A stretch of DNA of 21,199 nucleotides from JABMRP01 sp964444795 (GCA_964444795.1 CAYUIQ010000162.1:1-21199), one strand, 5' to 3'. Shown: positions 1-8,452, counted from the first letter of the stretch. Notes: a model not told the origin generated them from the letters alone. Numbers and translations: made by a program.

Positions 1-3
1 AAA

Positions 4-60
4 GTAGCATGGGCCCCTGGCCCGTGTTCCCGCCTTTCACGGGCCGGGGGTCCATGCTAC
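4..60. repeat. REP/BIME-like inverted pair with GTAG ends
   Basis: Two 23-base arms (4-26 and 38-60) are inverted copies differing at two positions, separated by an 11-base loop. Each arm starts, on its own strand, with GTAG and then forms its own small hairpin: CATGGGCC, a 3-base loop, GGCCCGTG on the left, and the equivalent with CCC as loop on the right. GTAG followed by a hairpin, present as an inverted pair, is the layout known for REP/BIME elements moved by REP-associated tyrosine transposases (RAYT). No RAYT gene lies in the window. The element sits 45 bases before the first gene, so it could also affect that gene's leader. Confidence 0.6.
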
Positions 61-105
61 AAACGTGCTCGGAAGTCACAACCAAAGCCCCCAAAGGAGA
101 CCCCC

Positions 106-1014
106 ATGATGCGAACCACGCTGCTCGGTCTGATCGTTGCGATGACCGCCCTGTCCAATTTCGCGGGAGCCGAAGACAAACCGGCCGGCCGTCGTTGCCT
201 GGTCGCCGGCACGGGCAACCCGACCGTGGCCATCCTGGGCGCCGACGGGAAGATCGAGTGGTCCTACCCATCGGGCAAATGCAACGACGCCTGGATGCTG
301 CCCAGCGGCAACGTGCTCTTCGCCTATCAAACGGGCGCCAAGGAAGTGACACCGGAGAAGAAGGTCGTCTGGGAATATAAGATCACCGACGAACCGGTCG
401 GCAAGGAGATCCATGCCGTGCAGCGGCTGCCCGACGGCAATACGCTGGTGGCCCAGAATGGTCATCCGCCGCGACTGCTGGAGATCGATCCGGACGGAGA
501 GGTTGTCGAGAGCATTGTCATTAAGGCCGACATCGCCAATGCCCACGCGCAGTTTCGCCAGGTTCGCAAGACCAAGGCGGGCACCTACCTCGGCGGGCTG
601 ATGACCGAGGGTCGAGTCAACGAATACGACGCCGACGGGGAAGTTCTCCGCACGTTCGAGGTCCCCCGTCACGGCTTCGCTTCGGTTCGCCTGCCCGACG
701 GCAACACGCTGATCGCTTGCGGCGACGGGCACACGCTGATCGAGTTCGACCGCGACGGCCGCGAGGTCTGGAAGGTCGAAGAAAACGACATCCCGGGCAA
801 CCCGCTGCGGTTTGTGGGCGGCGTGCAACGATTGCCCAACGGCAACACGGTGATCGCCAACTGGCTCGGCCACGGCGGTCACACGGGCAAACAGCCGCAA
901 CTGATCGAGATCACCCGCGATAAGAAACTCGTCTGGCAAGTCTGGGACGCGAAACAGTTCGGAAATCTTTCGACGGTTCAGGTGCTGGATGTCGAGGGGG
1001 AGCCGCTGCGATAG
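106..1014 (+). CDS. Exported beta-propeller (PQQ/arylsulfotransferase-like repeat) protein
   Basis: This 302-aa protein has a signal peptide (about residues 1-22, ending Gly-Ala-Glu-Asp) and a chain of beta-propeller blades. The blades are marked by the recurring pattern LPxGNxL(V/I)A: LPSGNVLFA near 65, LPDGNTLVA near 108, LPDGNTLIA near 196 and LPNGNTVIA near 243. Most are followed by a strand ending in an acidic-Gly turn such as DPDG or DRDG. No catalytic residues are obvious, so a binding or scaffolding role outside the cytoplasm is as likely as an enzymatic one. The start is supported by AAAGGAGA at 93-100, a good Shine-Dalgarno sequence. The gene stands alone on the + strand and converges on the sulfatase gene. 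Fold assignment is fairly safe; function is unknown. Confidence 0.8.
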   Translation: MMRTTLLGLIVAMTALSNFAGAEDKPAGRRCLVAGTGNPTVAILGADGKIEWSYPSGKCNDAWMLPSGNVLFAYQTGAKEVTPEKKVVWEYKITDEPVGKEIHAVQRLPDGNTLVAQNGHPPRLLEIDPDGEVVESIVIKADIANAHAQFRQVRKTKAGTYLGGLMTEGRVNEYDADGEVLRTFEVPRHGFASVRLPDGNTLIACGDGHTLIEFDRDGREVWKVEENDIPGNPLRFVGGVQRLPNGNTVIANWLGHGGHTGKQPQLIEITRDKKLVWQVWDAKQFGNLSTVQVLDVEGEPLR

Positions 1015-1031
1015 GGGCTCTGCATTCGGGT

Positions 1032-1198
<167 letters not shown>

Positions 1199-1243
1199 TT
1201 CGATCTCACTGCTACTGAGTCTAGGCATCCGCCGCATCAAACG

Positions 1244-1261
1244 CCGGGCACAAGTGCCCGG
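1244..1261 (-). terminator. Hairpin after sulfatase stop (no U-tract)
   Basis: A perfect 8-bp palindromic stem, CCGGGCAC-AA-GTGCCCGG, lies 9 bases past the stop of the sulfatase gene. No T-run follows it, so it is not a classical intrinsic terminator. A near-identical hairpin lies at the same place after the ThuA-like gene (21113-21131), and both are followed by the same longer repeat arm. This suggests a conserved gene-end unit. Confidence 0.45.
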
Positions 1262-1270
1262 GGTAAACAC

Positions 1271-2716
1271 TCACTGCAATCCCGGATACACGCCCTTCAG
1301 ATCCAGCCCGTCGCCCGTCTCTTTCTGTAGTTCCAACAACCGGGCGAAAAGTTCTTTCATCCGTGGCTTCCGCGCCGAATCGCCGGCCAGGTCTTCCATC
1401 TCCAGCGGATCGTCGTCGAGGTTGTACAACAACACCTTGGCGATCTTGGGATAGAGAAGCAGCTTGTAGCCGTCCACGGTCACCGAACGTTGCACTGAAA
1501 GATAGCCGCCGTAGATCGCGTCGTAGTTGCGCTCGCGCTGGCCGCGGATAATCGGCAGGACGCTGCGGAATTGCACGTGGTCGGGCTTCTCCACGCCGGC
1601 CAGTTCCAGGCTGCTGGCCATCGCGTCTTGCAGGTACACCGCCCCGTCCAGCCGCTTGTCCTTGGGCACGTCCGGCCCGATGACCATGAACGGCACGCGC
1701 GTGCTGTGGTCGAACAGGTTCTGCTTGCCCATCAGGCCGTGATGCCCGACGGCCAAACCGTGGTCGGCGGTGAAGAAGATGTAGGTATTGTCCGCCTTGC
1801 CGGTCTTCTCCAACGCATCGAGAATCCGGCCGACCTGGACATCCATGTGGGTGATAATGGCGTAGTATTCCTGACGGTTGACCTTGACCGCGTACTCGGT
1901 TCGCGGGAAGGGGGCCAGCTTCTCGTCGCGCAAGCCCTTGCCACAGCCAATGGAATCCTTGTACGGATACTCCGGCAGAAAACTCTTGGGCATGGCGATG
2001 TTCTCCAGCGGATACTTGTCGACGTACTCCTGGGGCGATTGCCGTGGATCGTGCGGGGCGTTGAACGCCAGGTACATGAAAAACGGCTTGTCGCGACGGG
2101 AGGCGTCCTTGAGGAACCCCACGGCATCGTCGCCGAGCACTTCGCTCCAATGGGTACCGCCTTCCCAGAATCCGCCGAATTTCGGATCCGACGGGCTCCA
2201 CGGGTCGGGCTGTCCTTCGATCGGTCGGTTGTATCCCTGGGGGGTTTGCTTGGGCATGCCGCCGCGAACATGGGTGACGTGGTCGAATGCCTCCTCCGGG
2301 TCGGCCCGAACGTGCCACTTGCCGGTCATGTACGTCTCGTAGCCGGCCCCTTTCATCTGTTCCGACCAGAACCGACCGGCCAGGCGTTCACTTTCGGCGT
2401 TGCCGCAGACACGGTTGGCGTGCCAGAGAAAGCGGCCCGTGTTGAGCATCCCCCGGCTGGCCACGCAGACGGCCCCGCTCCACGAGCCCATGTTGTAGGC
2501 GTGGGTGAAAGTGACCCCGCTACGAACCAGCCGGTCGAGGTTCGGCGTTTCGATCTCGTCGTTGCCGGTGGCGTGCAACGTATTGAACGCCTGATCGTCG
2601 GCGAAGATGAAGAGGATGTTCGGTTTACCCTGCGGTTTTTCCGCCCGCACGGTCGACGCGGCGCCCAGCGCAATGGTCAAAGCCAATGCGAGGACTGCGG
2701 TGACGGTTCGTTTCAT
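1271..2716 (-). CDS. Sec-exported sulfatase (formylglycine type, CVASR motif)
   Basis: This 481-aa member of the alkaline-phosphatase-like sulfatase superfamily hydrolyses sulfate esters, probably on a polysaccharide. A hydrophobic signal peptide covers about residues 1-25. Metal-site ADDQ lies at 39-42, and the formylglycine segment CVASR at 84-88 (Cys84 modified, Arg88). KWH is at 133-135, the NAPHDP loop with His222 is near 219, TADHG is at 315-319 and an active-site Lys is near 330. The motif has Ala where most sulfatases have Pro (CxPxR). Some sulfatases tolerate this, but the maturase must accept it. Start ATG has AGGAG ten bases upstream. A promoter is predicted over the stop codon of the preceding gene, so a long hairpin (2757-2856) would lie in the leader of this mRNA. 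Substrate cannot be told from sequence. Confidence 0.93.
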   Translation of the reverse strand: MKRTVTAVLALALTIALGAASTVRAEKPQGKPNILFIFADDQAFNTLHATGNDEIETPNLDRLVRSGVTFTHAYNMGSWSGAVCVASRGMLNTGRFLWHANRVCGNAESERLAGRFWSEQMKGAGYETYMTGKWHVRADPEEAFDHVTHVRGGMPKQTPQGYNRPIEGQPDPWSPSDPKFGGFWEGGTHWSEVLGDDAVGFLKDASRRDKPFFMYLAFNAPHDPRQSPQEYVDKYPLENIAMPKSFLPEYPYKDSIGCGKGLRDEKLAPFPRTEYAVKVNRQEYYAIITHMDVQVGRILDALEKTGKADNTYIFFTADHGLAVGHHGLMGKQNLFDHSTRVPFMVIGPDVPKDKRLDGAVYLQDAMASSLELAGVEKPDHVQFRSVLPIIRGQRERNYDAIYGGYLSVQRSVTVDGYKLLLYPKIAKVLLYNLDDDPLEMEDLAGDSARKPRMKELFARLLELQKETGDGLDLKGVYPGLQ

Positions 2717-2756
2717 GTTGCTTCCGCTCCTGTGGAATGGGTCGTGGGTTGCGGTG

Positions 2757-2856
2757 GGGTGGCTGGGGTCGAATCACGAGGAACGAGTGATGAGCCCCCA
2801 GTGGCTCAGGCCTGGGGGCTCAGCGCTCGTTCCTCACGCCTCGACCCCAGCCACCC
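2757..2856. repeat. Long inverted repeat (45-bp arms), copy 2 of the structured repeat
   Basis: Arms 2757-2801 and 2812-2856 match as inverted copies at 39 of 45 positions, with a 10-base loop (2802-2811). Each arm can also fold alone. An outer stem CTGGGG/CCCCAG encloses the invariant loop GAGGAACGA, which is flanked by five-base segments: ATCAC/GTGAT in the left arm and GGCGT/GCGCT in the right arm (read on its own strand). The six mismatches between arms fall in those flanks, where each arm stays largely self-complementary. It lies between the RIFT-barrel gene and the sulfatase gene, and would be transcribed in the sulfatase leader. Confidence 0.85.
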
Positions 2857-2870
2857 GACGAATAGTATCG

Positions 2871-2899
2871 AGTATGACCGACAATTGCCGCGCAGTCAA
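2871..2899 (-). promoter_or_regulatory. Predicted sigma-70-type promoter for the sulfatase gene
   Basis: On the - strand, TTGACT (2899-2894) and CATACT (2876-2871) are 17 bases apart. The -35 box overlaps the TGA stop of the upstream RIFT-barrel gene. Transcription would begin near 2864 and give a leader of about 150 bases that contains the whole 45-bp-arm hairpin. Confidence 0.4.
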
Positions 2900-4941
2900 C
2901 GAACACCTCCTGCGGCGGCGCCGCCGGGGACGATCGCCCAATACGGCTGCCGGGCCATCACCCGCCGATGATCGGGAAGCATTCCCTCCAAGCATTTCAG
3001 CGCTTCGGCCGCCTTGGGAAAACCGCCGTCGACTCCGCAGACGACCGCCGCCCGGGCCGAATAGGCATAGTCGTTGCCGCCGCCGGGCAACCCGGGCTGA
3101 TACAGCCGCGCGTTTTCCCGGCCGATTTGTTTCCAATCGTCGAAATATACGACCTTGCCCTCGGGCGTGCGCCGGCCGACGGCCATCCGATAGGGCGTGG
3201 CCATTTGCGGATCGAAATCCGATGCGTTGGTCAACATTCCCACACGCCATCGTAGCAGAACATCGCGCACCCGGGCCGCGTCGGCATAACCCAGTTCGAC
3301 CAGATGGTGCAGGCTCCAGATCAGGTAATCGTGTTCCCAGGGGGCCACGATCATCCAGTTCGGGTCGGCCGGATTTTGGATCCGCGCGTTTTCCGTCGTT
3401 CGCAGTCCCCAAAACCCGAGCTTGTTGCTCTCCGGTGAATCGATCATCCGCCGGATTCGATCGGCGATGTTGTTGCGAATCTTCTTGGCGAAATAGCCCG
3501 CCTCGGGATGACCGTCCGAAGCGATCCACGCGGCGTCGGCCATGTTGCGCAGCGACCAGGCGTTGCCGCGAATCTGACCCGAGAGAATACCCTCGGCGTC
3601 GCGCCGCGGATGCGGCCAGGTGGCCAGCAGGCAATGGTTGGCCCAGAAGTAGGCTTCTTCCAAGTGGTAGAAGTCGCCGGTCACCAGATAGGGCACGTAG
3701 GCAAACGAGCCCTGATGGGCCAAATCGGGCGTCAGGCGAACCGCTTTGCCGTCCGGCTGGTGACGGGGTGGTTTCCACTCGGGGCGGTCTTCACCCCGGG
3801 CGTCGAGCCAGAACTTGGGCCGCGAGTCGATCGTCATGATCCGGTCCGTCGATCGGGCACGGACGTGAATCGGCCACGAACCGGCCAGGTCGCCGCCGGC
3901 CAGCACCACCGCTTTGGCTCGCGGTTCCATGCCCAACAAATATCGGGCGGTCCACTCGGGATAGGGCGCCAATTCCTCGCGGCCGCCGGTGGTGGGCATG
4001 TAGGCCGTCAGTGCGCCCCGGCCCATGATCCGCCAGCGAGGTCCTTCCATCCGCCAGAGTTTCTCCTCGTTCTCCGAAGGCGGCGGAAGCTCAAGCGTCG
4101 TGTCGTAATTTGGCAGTGCACCGGCGGTCGACATGACGGCCAGATCGTGGACCAGATGCACTTGCGGCTCGGGGCGTCCCCACCAGAACACTTTCCGCCA
4201 GCGCGAGAGGCGGCGATGGTTCACGGCCGCCGGCGAGAAGACTTCCCGACCGCCGACGGTCACCGACGCATCGTAAAGGATGTCGCCCGCCCAATCATCC
4301 CAGCAGTTTTCCACGACTACCGACACGCGCACCGCACGGCATCCGGCGTAGGCGCGTACCTCGAACCGTACGTGTAGATCGTCGTCGGGCTTGCCCGCGT
4401 CGTCTCGCGGCGGTCCGGCAAGCAGCCACTCAGTGACGATCGGTCCGGAGAGCCACGTGGCGGGTTTTCCGCCGGCCTGCTGGAGCAATTTCCGGGCGCT
4501 GGCTCGTCGCGTCGTACCGTCGGAAAAACGCAGGGTCACGACCGCGTCGAAGTCCGTCCGCAACAGTTCGCTCGGCGAGACGGCCGCGGCCGGCTGCCGG
4601 CGGCGCGGCTCGTCGGCCAATTGCAGAGTTACCGGTGCGCCGGGCGGCAGCTTCTCCAGCACGGTCGAAATCGCCGCAAACCGCAACGACCCGTCGTCGT
4701 GGCGGCGCCGGACGTCAACCTGAGCCGGTATTTCCCGCCCGTCGATCGTCACGGTCACGCCATGGGGGTATTGGCCCGTGGGAAAAACCTGGCCGAAGGT
4801 AAGGGGCACTCCCTGCAACTCGTGGCCGGTTGGATTGCGAACCTCGACGGCAATCGTTTCGGCGGCCGGCGTCGGGGTGTCGCGAAGCGGCCCAGCCAGT
4901 CCCAGCGAGAGAAAGACAACCGCCGCGATGAATCGGTGCAT
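2896..4941 (-). CDS. PcRGLX/YetA-like RIFT-barrel protein, candidate polysaccharide lyase or hydrolase
   Basis: This 681-aa protein has a signal peptide (about 1-27) and a layout resembling exo-rhamnogalacturonan-lyase-like (PcRGLX/YetA) proteins. Residues 30-110 look like the N-terminal RIFT barrel (GVPLTFGQVFPTG near 44, then a VxIDGxxIPAQ strand and HDDGSLRFA at 81-89). A beta-sandwich region covers about 125-370, and an alpha/alpha toroid about 400-650. Aromatic and charged toroid segments include TGDFYHLEEAYFWAN (421-435), GQIRGNAWSLRN (455-466) and PWEHDYLIWSLHH (534-546). Catalytic residues cannot be assigned by eye. AGGAGA seven bases before ATG fixes the start. It follows the YihY gene by 49 bases. 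Pectin or another uronic-acid glycan is a guess from the fold. Domain layout is moderately certain, reaction uncertain. Confidence 0.7.
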   Translation of the reverse strand: MHRFIAAVVFLSLGLAGPLRDTPTPAAETIAVEVRNPTGHELQGVPLTFGQVFPTGQYPHGVTVTIDGREIPAQVDVRRRHDDGSLRFAAISTVLEKLPPGAPVTLQLADEPRRRQPAAAVSPSELLRTDFDAVVTLRFSDGTTRRASARKLLQQAGGKPATWLSGPIVTEWLLAGPPRDDAGKPDDDLHVRFEVRAYAGCRAVRVSVVVENCWDDWAGDILYDASVTVGGREVFSPAAVNHRRLSRWRKVFWWGRPEPQVHLVHDLAVMSTAGALPNYDTTLELPPPSENEEKLWRMEGPRWRIMGRGALTAYMPTTGGREELAPYPEWTARYLLGMEPRAKAVVLAGGDLAGSWPIHVRARSTDRIMTIDSRPKFWLDARGEDRPEWKPPRHQPDGKAVRLTPDLAHQGSFAYVPYLVTGDFYHLEEAYFWANHCLLATWPHPRRDAEGILSGQIRGNAWSLRNMADAAWIASDGHPEAGYFAKKIRNNIADRIRRMIDSPESNKLGFWGLRTTENARIQNPADPNWMIVAPWEHDYLIWSLHHLVELGYADAARVRDVLLRWRVGMLTNASDFDPQMATPYRMAVGRRTPEGKVVYFDDWKQIGRENARLYQPGLPGGGNDYAYSARAAVVCGVDGGFPKAAEALKCLEGMLPDHRRVMARQPYWAIVPGGAAAGGVR

Positions 4942-4990
4942 GGTAATTCTCCTGGAATCTTGCCATCGAAAGGTGTTGCAAGCCGGGCTC

Positions 4991-5905
4991 CTACTGCTGG
5001 GTCTCTTCGGCGACCGCCTGGTAAATGATCCCGTTGATCAGCCCGCCGACCAGAAGGACCACGCCGGTGAGATAGAGCCATACGATCAGCACGATCACGC
5101 CGCCCAAGGCTCCGTAGGTCTGGTTGTATCGGGCGAAGTTTTCGACGTAGACGCGAAACCCCTGGGTCACCGCCACCCAGCCGCCCGTGGCCACCACGCT
5201 GCCCGGCGAAAGCCAATACCAGGGCAATTTCGTGCTGGGTACGACCCAGTAGATGACCGAACTACCCAGTAGCATACACCCGCAGGCAACACCCCAGCGG
5301 AGCCCGGCCGAGGCGATCACCTGGATCCATGGCACCTCGACGTAGCGGGCCACCAGCGCGGTGACCGTCGGACCGATCACCAGCAGGACCATCGAGAGGA
5401 CCAGCAGCAGCAACACGCCACCGGTCAACAGCAGCGACACGCCCCCCGTTCGCCAAAAGCGACGCTGGTGGTACACTCCGTAGAAGCGGTCGAGGCCCGA
5501 GCCGATGGTCAGAAAAAGCCGAGAGCCGGCGTACGCCAGCAGAAAGAACCCGCCGAGGACGAGTTCCACGGAAGTGCGTGCCTGGATGTCGCGAATCTGA
5601 CCGGTAATGACGTGGACGACGTTCTCCGGCATCCCCAGCGCGATGGCCCCCTCGAAGCTCTCCATCAGACCGTCCAACGGCAACCGCGACGCACAAGCGA
5701 TGAGCACGATAAACAAGGGCGCCAGCCCCAAGAGAGCGTAATAGGCAAACTGTGCGCTTCGCGCGGCGAGTTGATGGGTCCGATAGTCGGCCACGACCCG
5801 GCGGAGAAACACCCCCGGCGCCAGGTGCCCCAAGTGCCACATCCGCTGCCAGCCGACACGCCGCGGCGAACGCTGGGGCGGCTGGGAGTTGGGTTGATCG
5901 GTCAC
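4991..5905 (-). CDS. YihY/BrkB family inner-membrane protein
   Basis: This 304-aa multi-pass membrane protein has about six hydrophobic helices: roughly 48-68, 112-134, 152-182, 195-218, 226-248 and 266-296. The family-typical segment AQFAYYALLGLAPLF lies at the first helix, and the last two helices are separated by the RYNQTYGALGG loop. The YihY/BrkB family was once called ribonuclease BN; that label is now regarded as wrong, and molecular function is unsettled. The start is GTG at 5905-5903, with AAGGA eight bases upstream; no ATG fits the ribosome binding site. The N-terminus is basic and proline-rich. It sits 66 bases after the HzsA-related gene and 49 bases before the RIFT-barrel gene, on the same strand. 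A link to glycan use is not evident from the sequence. Confidence 0.92.
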   Translation of the reverse strand: MTDQPNSQPPQRSPRRVGWQRMWHLGHLAPGVFLRRVVADYRTHQLAARSAQFAYYALLGLAPLFIVLIACASRLPLDGLMESFEGAIALGMPENVVHVITGQIRDIQARTSVELVLGGFFLLAYAGSRLFLTIGSGLDRFYGVYHQRRFWRTGGVSLLLTGGVLLLLVLSMVLLVIGPTVTALVARYVEVPWIQVIASAGLRWGVACGCMLLGSSVIYWVVPSTKLPWYWLSPGSVVATGGWVAVTQGFRVYVENFARYNQTYGALGGVIVLIVWLYLTGVVLLVGGLINGIIYQAVAEETQQ

Positions 5906-5971
5906 GATGGGCGTCCTTTTCTGCGCAGTAAGCGAATCGTTGAGCGAGACCGCCCGCCGCGGGGCCGGCGC

Positions 5972-8365
5972 TCATGGCCCCGCGAAACCCGTGTACAGTC
6001 CGCCGTAGTCGACCGGGTAGGGAACCGGTTTGGCGCCGGGCATGTCGACGCGGGGTTTGTCGTCCAGTGCTTGTTTGCCGGCTCGCAGCGCCGCCAGCGC
6101 GGCCTGGAAATTCGGATCCGCCCTGTCGTCGAACAGGGCCGCCTCGTCCTCGGCCAGTCCGCCGGCCGACTTGGCCAGATGGGCAATCAACACACGGCTG
6201 AACTCGGGATGCGTCAGGTTGATGTCCCCGTCCTGGATCCGCGGGCGCTTTCCGCCCGTGCCACGTGCCGCGACGGCCGAATCGAGCGCCTCATGCAGCG
6301 ACCGCATCCACGCCCCCGACCACAGATCGCGCGACCCGGCCGTTCCCGGGCGGGTGTTGTCGTAGGTGCCGTAATACGGACAGTTGGCGTCGATCCAAGT
6401 GTAAATTGATCGCCGATCGCGGTCGGGTACATTCACCTTGCCGTGACCGTTTTCCAGAAACTCCGTCAAGCGGCTGACGTGCGACCCGGTGGTCATGGGC
6501 AGGAAATTGTCGGTCAGTCCCCGGTTGATATAAATGTAATGCACCAGGTTCTTCCGGAGCAGGTCTTCGTAGGCCATGTTGAAGAACCGCGTCTTATCTC
6601 CGGAGAGGTCGAGGCCGCCGTCGGGCTTCTCTCCGCCGTGACACTTCGCGCAATATCGGTCGAGCACCGGCTGCACGTGGCGAACGAAGTCGACCGGCCC
6701 CGGGGTGCCCCACGGCGGCGGCGTGATCTCCGAGGGTTTTCTTCGCACGGCCGTCTTCGGCGGGCCGGCATGGATCGCGGTGTTCAGCCGCGGCTCGTGG
6801 CAGCCGACGCAGCTTTGATGTTCTCCTGGCATGATCTGCGTGGTCGAGCCCATCCGCGAGATTTCCTTGCCATCGGCGTCCACCGCCTCGAAGTAGAGTT
6901 CCACGCCGGCCGGCGCCTTGAAGTAGGCCGAGCCGTCGTCCTCGACCGGAACCGTGCCGAAACACGTCTTTACGTAGTAGGAACCGCGGCTGACGACCGG
7001 GTCGTGGTCGTAGATCCGGTGCCCCCGCATGTTGCACCGCTTGGGCACCTGGGTCATGATGCGGATCTCCTTGACTTGCCCCCGCTCAATGCCGTTGTCC
7101 AAAAGCCCCAGGTATACATCGGAGACAAAAAACGTGCCAAAGTCGCTCTTCGTGTCGGCCAACGGAGCAATCACTCGGGGCGTCTTGCGCGGCACCAGCG
7201 GCACCGGGTTGAAGCACGAAAGCTCGGCGTCCTCCAGCAGCTTTACCCGATGGCCCGACGGATCGAGCGAGTAAATGCAATAGCGGCCCTGCTTGTCGTG
7301 CGGCGTTCCACCGTAGGCCACGAGAAACAGGTCCTCGTTCACCGGCCAAGGGTCGCGGTACGCCCAGTTGTATTGCTTGTCGCCGGGACCGCCGCCGGCA
7401 TGGACCTGCTTGCTGGGCGTGAAAGCGAACTCGGGCGTGATGTTGACCAGCGCCGCCGGGTTCTCCAAACCCCGGCGCCGATCGAGGATGCCAATCGCGC
7501 CGACCGGATTGCCGTGGTGCGGGCCCAACGTGCAAAGCATCCGGTCCGTGCCGGGAATCGGCTTGGTCTGCCAAATCACGTTGGGGTTGGTGATCGTGTT
7601 GCCGTAGAACAGTTGCAACCGCGTGCCGTTGGGGTTGATCGTCCAGAGGCTCTGCAGCGTGAACAGGCTCTTGTCGAGGTACTCCCAGCGCGTGAAGAGA
7701 ATCGACCCGTCGTCCAACAGGTGCGGCGAAGCGCCGGCCAGCGTGCTGAACTCGATCCGCCGGATGTCGCTCCCGTCGGGGTTGCTGGTAAACAGCGCCG
7801 AGGAGAGCCCCGGCTGGCACATCGAGTAGCTTTTCCCCCGGGTCGACGTGAAGGCGATGCGTCCGTCGGGCAGGTAAATCGGATACACGTCGTGGAACCG
7901 GCCGGTGGTAATTTGCCGCAAGCCGGAGCCGTCGACATTGATCTCGTAAATGTGAAACGAATCGGGATTCCCCCGATAGGCGACCTCGCCGTTGTCGTTG
8001 GTGGGCTTCTGGGGATCGTCGGCGGTGCGCGTGATCCGCATCCACGAGAATAGCAGCTTCTGGGCGTCGAAGGACACGTTCATGTCGAAAACCACGCCGT
8101 CGTCGCGGCGAAAGATCTCCCGCGGCGGCTCGTCGGGCCGGGCCGGATCGACAATGCAGATGGCGCCGCCGGGCGTGAAGACATTCCAACAGTAAAGCGT
8201 GCCCAAGCCGAACGGCTTGCGGAAGTGATGCCGCTTGACCACGGCAAACGGCGGACACTTTTCCAGCACGGCCTCGGTCTCCGGTGATGCCGCATCGGCT
8301 GCGTTCAAGGCCGCGGGGCCGATGGCCGTCACGAGGATCATCCCCAGCAGGTACGCCGATCTCAT
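5972..8365 (-). CDS. HzsA-related exported c-type cytochrome with PD40 propeller
   Basis: This 797-aa protein resembles the hydrazine synthase alpha subunit family found widely in planctomycetes. A signal peptide covers about 1-24. An N-terminal propeller (about 60-460) carries TolB/PD40-type repeats, for example NVDGSGLRQIT near 143 and YLPDGRIAFTS near 164. The propeller is followed by a beta domain (PVEDDGSAYFKAPAG near 473). Two haem-binding motifs are present, CVGCH at 519-523 and CAKCH at 572-576; the second lies in the VQPVLDRYCAKCHGGE context of planctomycete cytochromes. The frame opens at 8455, but the start at 8365 fits the signal peptide, an AGGGGA site and a promoter at 8424-8452. 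No HzsB/C-like partner is nearby, so hydrazine synthesis is not implied. An electron-transfer or redox role is inferred. Confidence 0.85.
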   Translation of the reverse strand: MRSAYLLGMILVTAIGPAALNAADAASPETEAVLEKCPPFAVVKRHHFRKPFGLGTLYCWNVFTPGGAICIVDPARPDEPPREIFRRDDGVVFDMNVSFDAQKLLFSWMRITRTADDPQKPTNDNGEVAYRGNPDSFHIYEINVDGSGLRQITTGRFHDVYPIYLPDGRIAFTSTRGKSYSMCQPGLSSALFTSNPDGSDIRRIEFSTLAGASPHLLDDGSILFTRWEYLDKSLFTLQSLWTINPNGTRLQLFYGNTITNPNVIWQTKPIPGTDRMLCTLGPHHGNPVGAIGILDRRRGLENPAALVNITPEFAFTPSKQVHAGGGPGDKQYNWAYRDPWPVNEDLFLVAYGGTPHDKQGRYCIYSLDPSGHRVKLLEDAELSCFNPVPLVPRKTPRVIAPLADTKSDFGTFFVSDVYLGLLDNGIERGQVKEIRIMTQVPKRCNMRGHRIYDHDPVVSRGSYYVKTCFGTVPVEDDGSAYFKAPAGVELYFEAVDADGKEISRMGSTTQIMPGEHQSCVGCHEPRLNTAIHAGPPKTAVRRKPSEITPPPWGTPGPVDFVRHVQPVLDRYCAKCHGGEKPDGGLDLSGDKTRFFNMAYEDLLRKNLVHYIYINRGLTDNFLPMTTGSHVSRLTEFLENGHGKVNVPDRDRRSIYTWIDANCPYYGTYDNTRPGTAGSRDLWSGAWMRSLHEALDSAVAARGTGGKRPRIQDGDINLTHPEFSRVLIAHLAKSAGGLAEDEAALFDDRADPNFQAALAALRAGKQALDDKPRVDMPGAKPVPYPVDYGGLYTGFAGP

Positions 8366-8423
8366 GCGAACTTCCCCTGTCGGTCTTCCGAGGGTTTGGA
8401 CGTTCTCCACCGCATCGCTCTTT

Positions 8424-8452
8424 ATCCTATCGCAAGAGCCGCATGATGGCAA
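8424..8452 (-). promoter_or_regulatory. Predicted promoter for the HzsA-related gene
   Basis: On the - strand, TTGCCA (8452-8447) and TAGGAT (8429-8424) are separated by 17 bases. The inferred transcription start near 8417 lies downstream of the longest possible start codon (8455), which supports translation from 8365. Confidence 0.45.

Noticed and set aside
4968..4990. CTTGC/GCAAG short hairpin in the gap between the YihY and RIFT-barrel genes
   Set aside because: The stem is only 5 bp with a long loop and no T-run. It is too weak to call a terminator.
4991..5905. Ribonuclease BN as a name for the YihY protein
   Set aside because: This is an old misassignment. RNase BN activity belongs to an unrelated enzyme, and the protein here is a multi-pass membrane protein.
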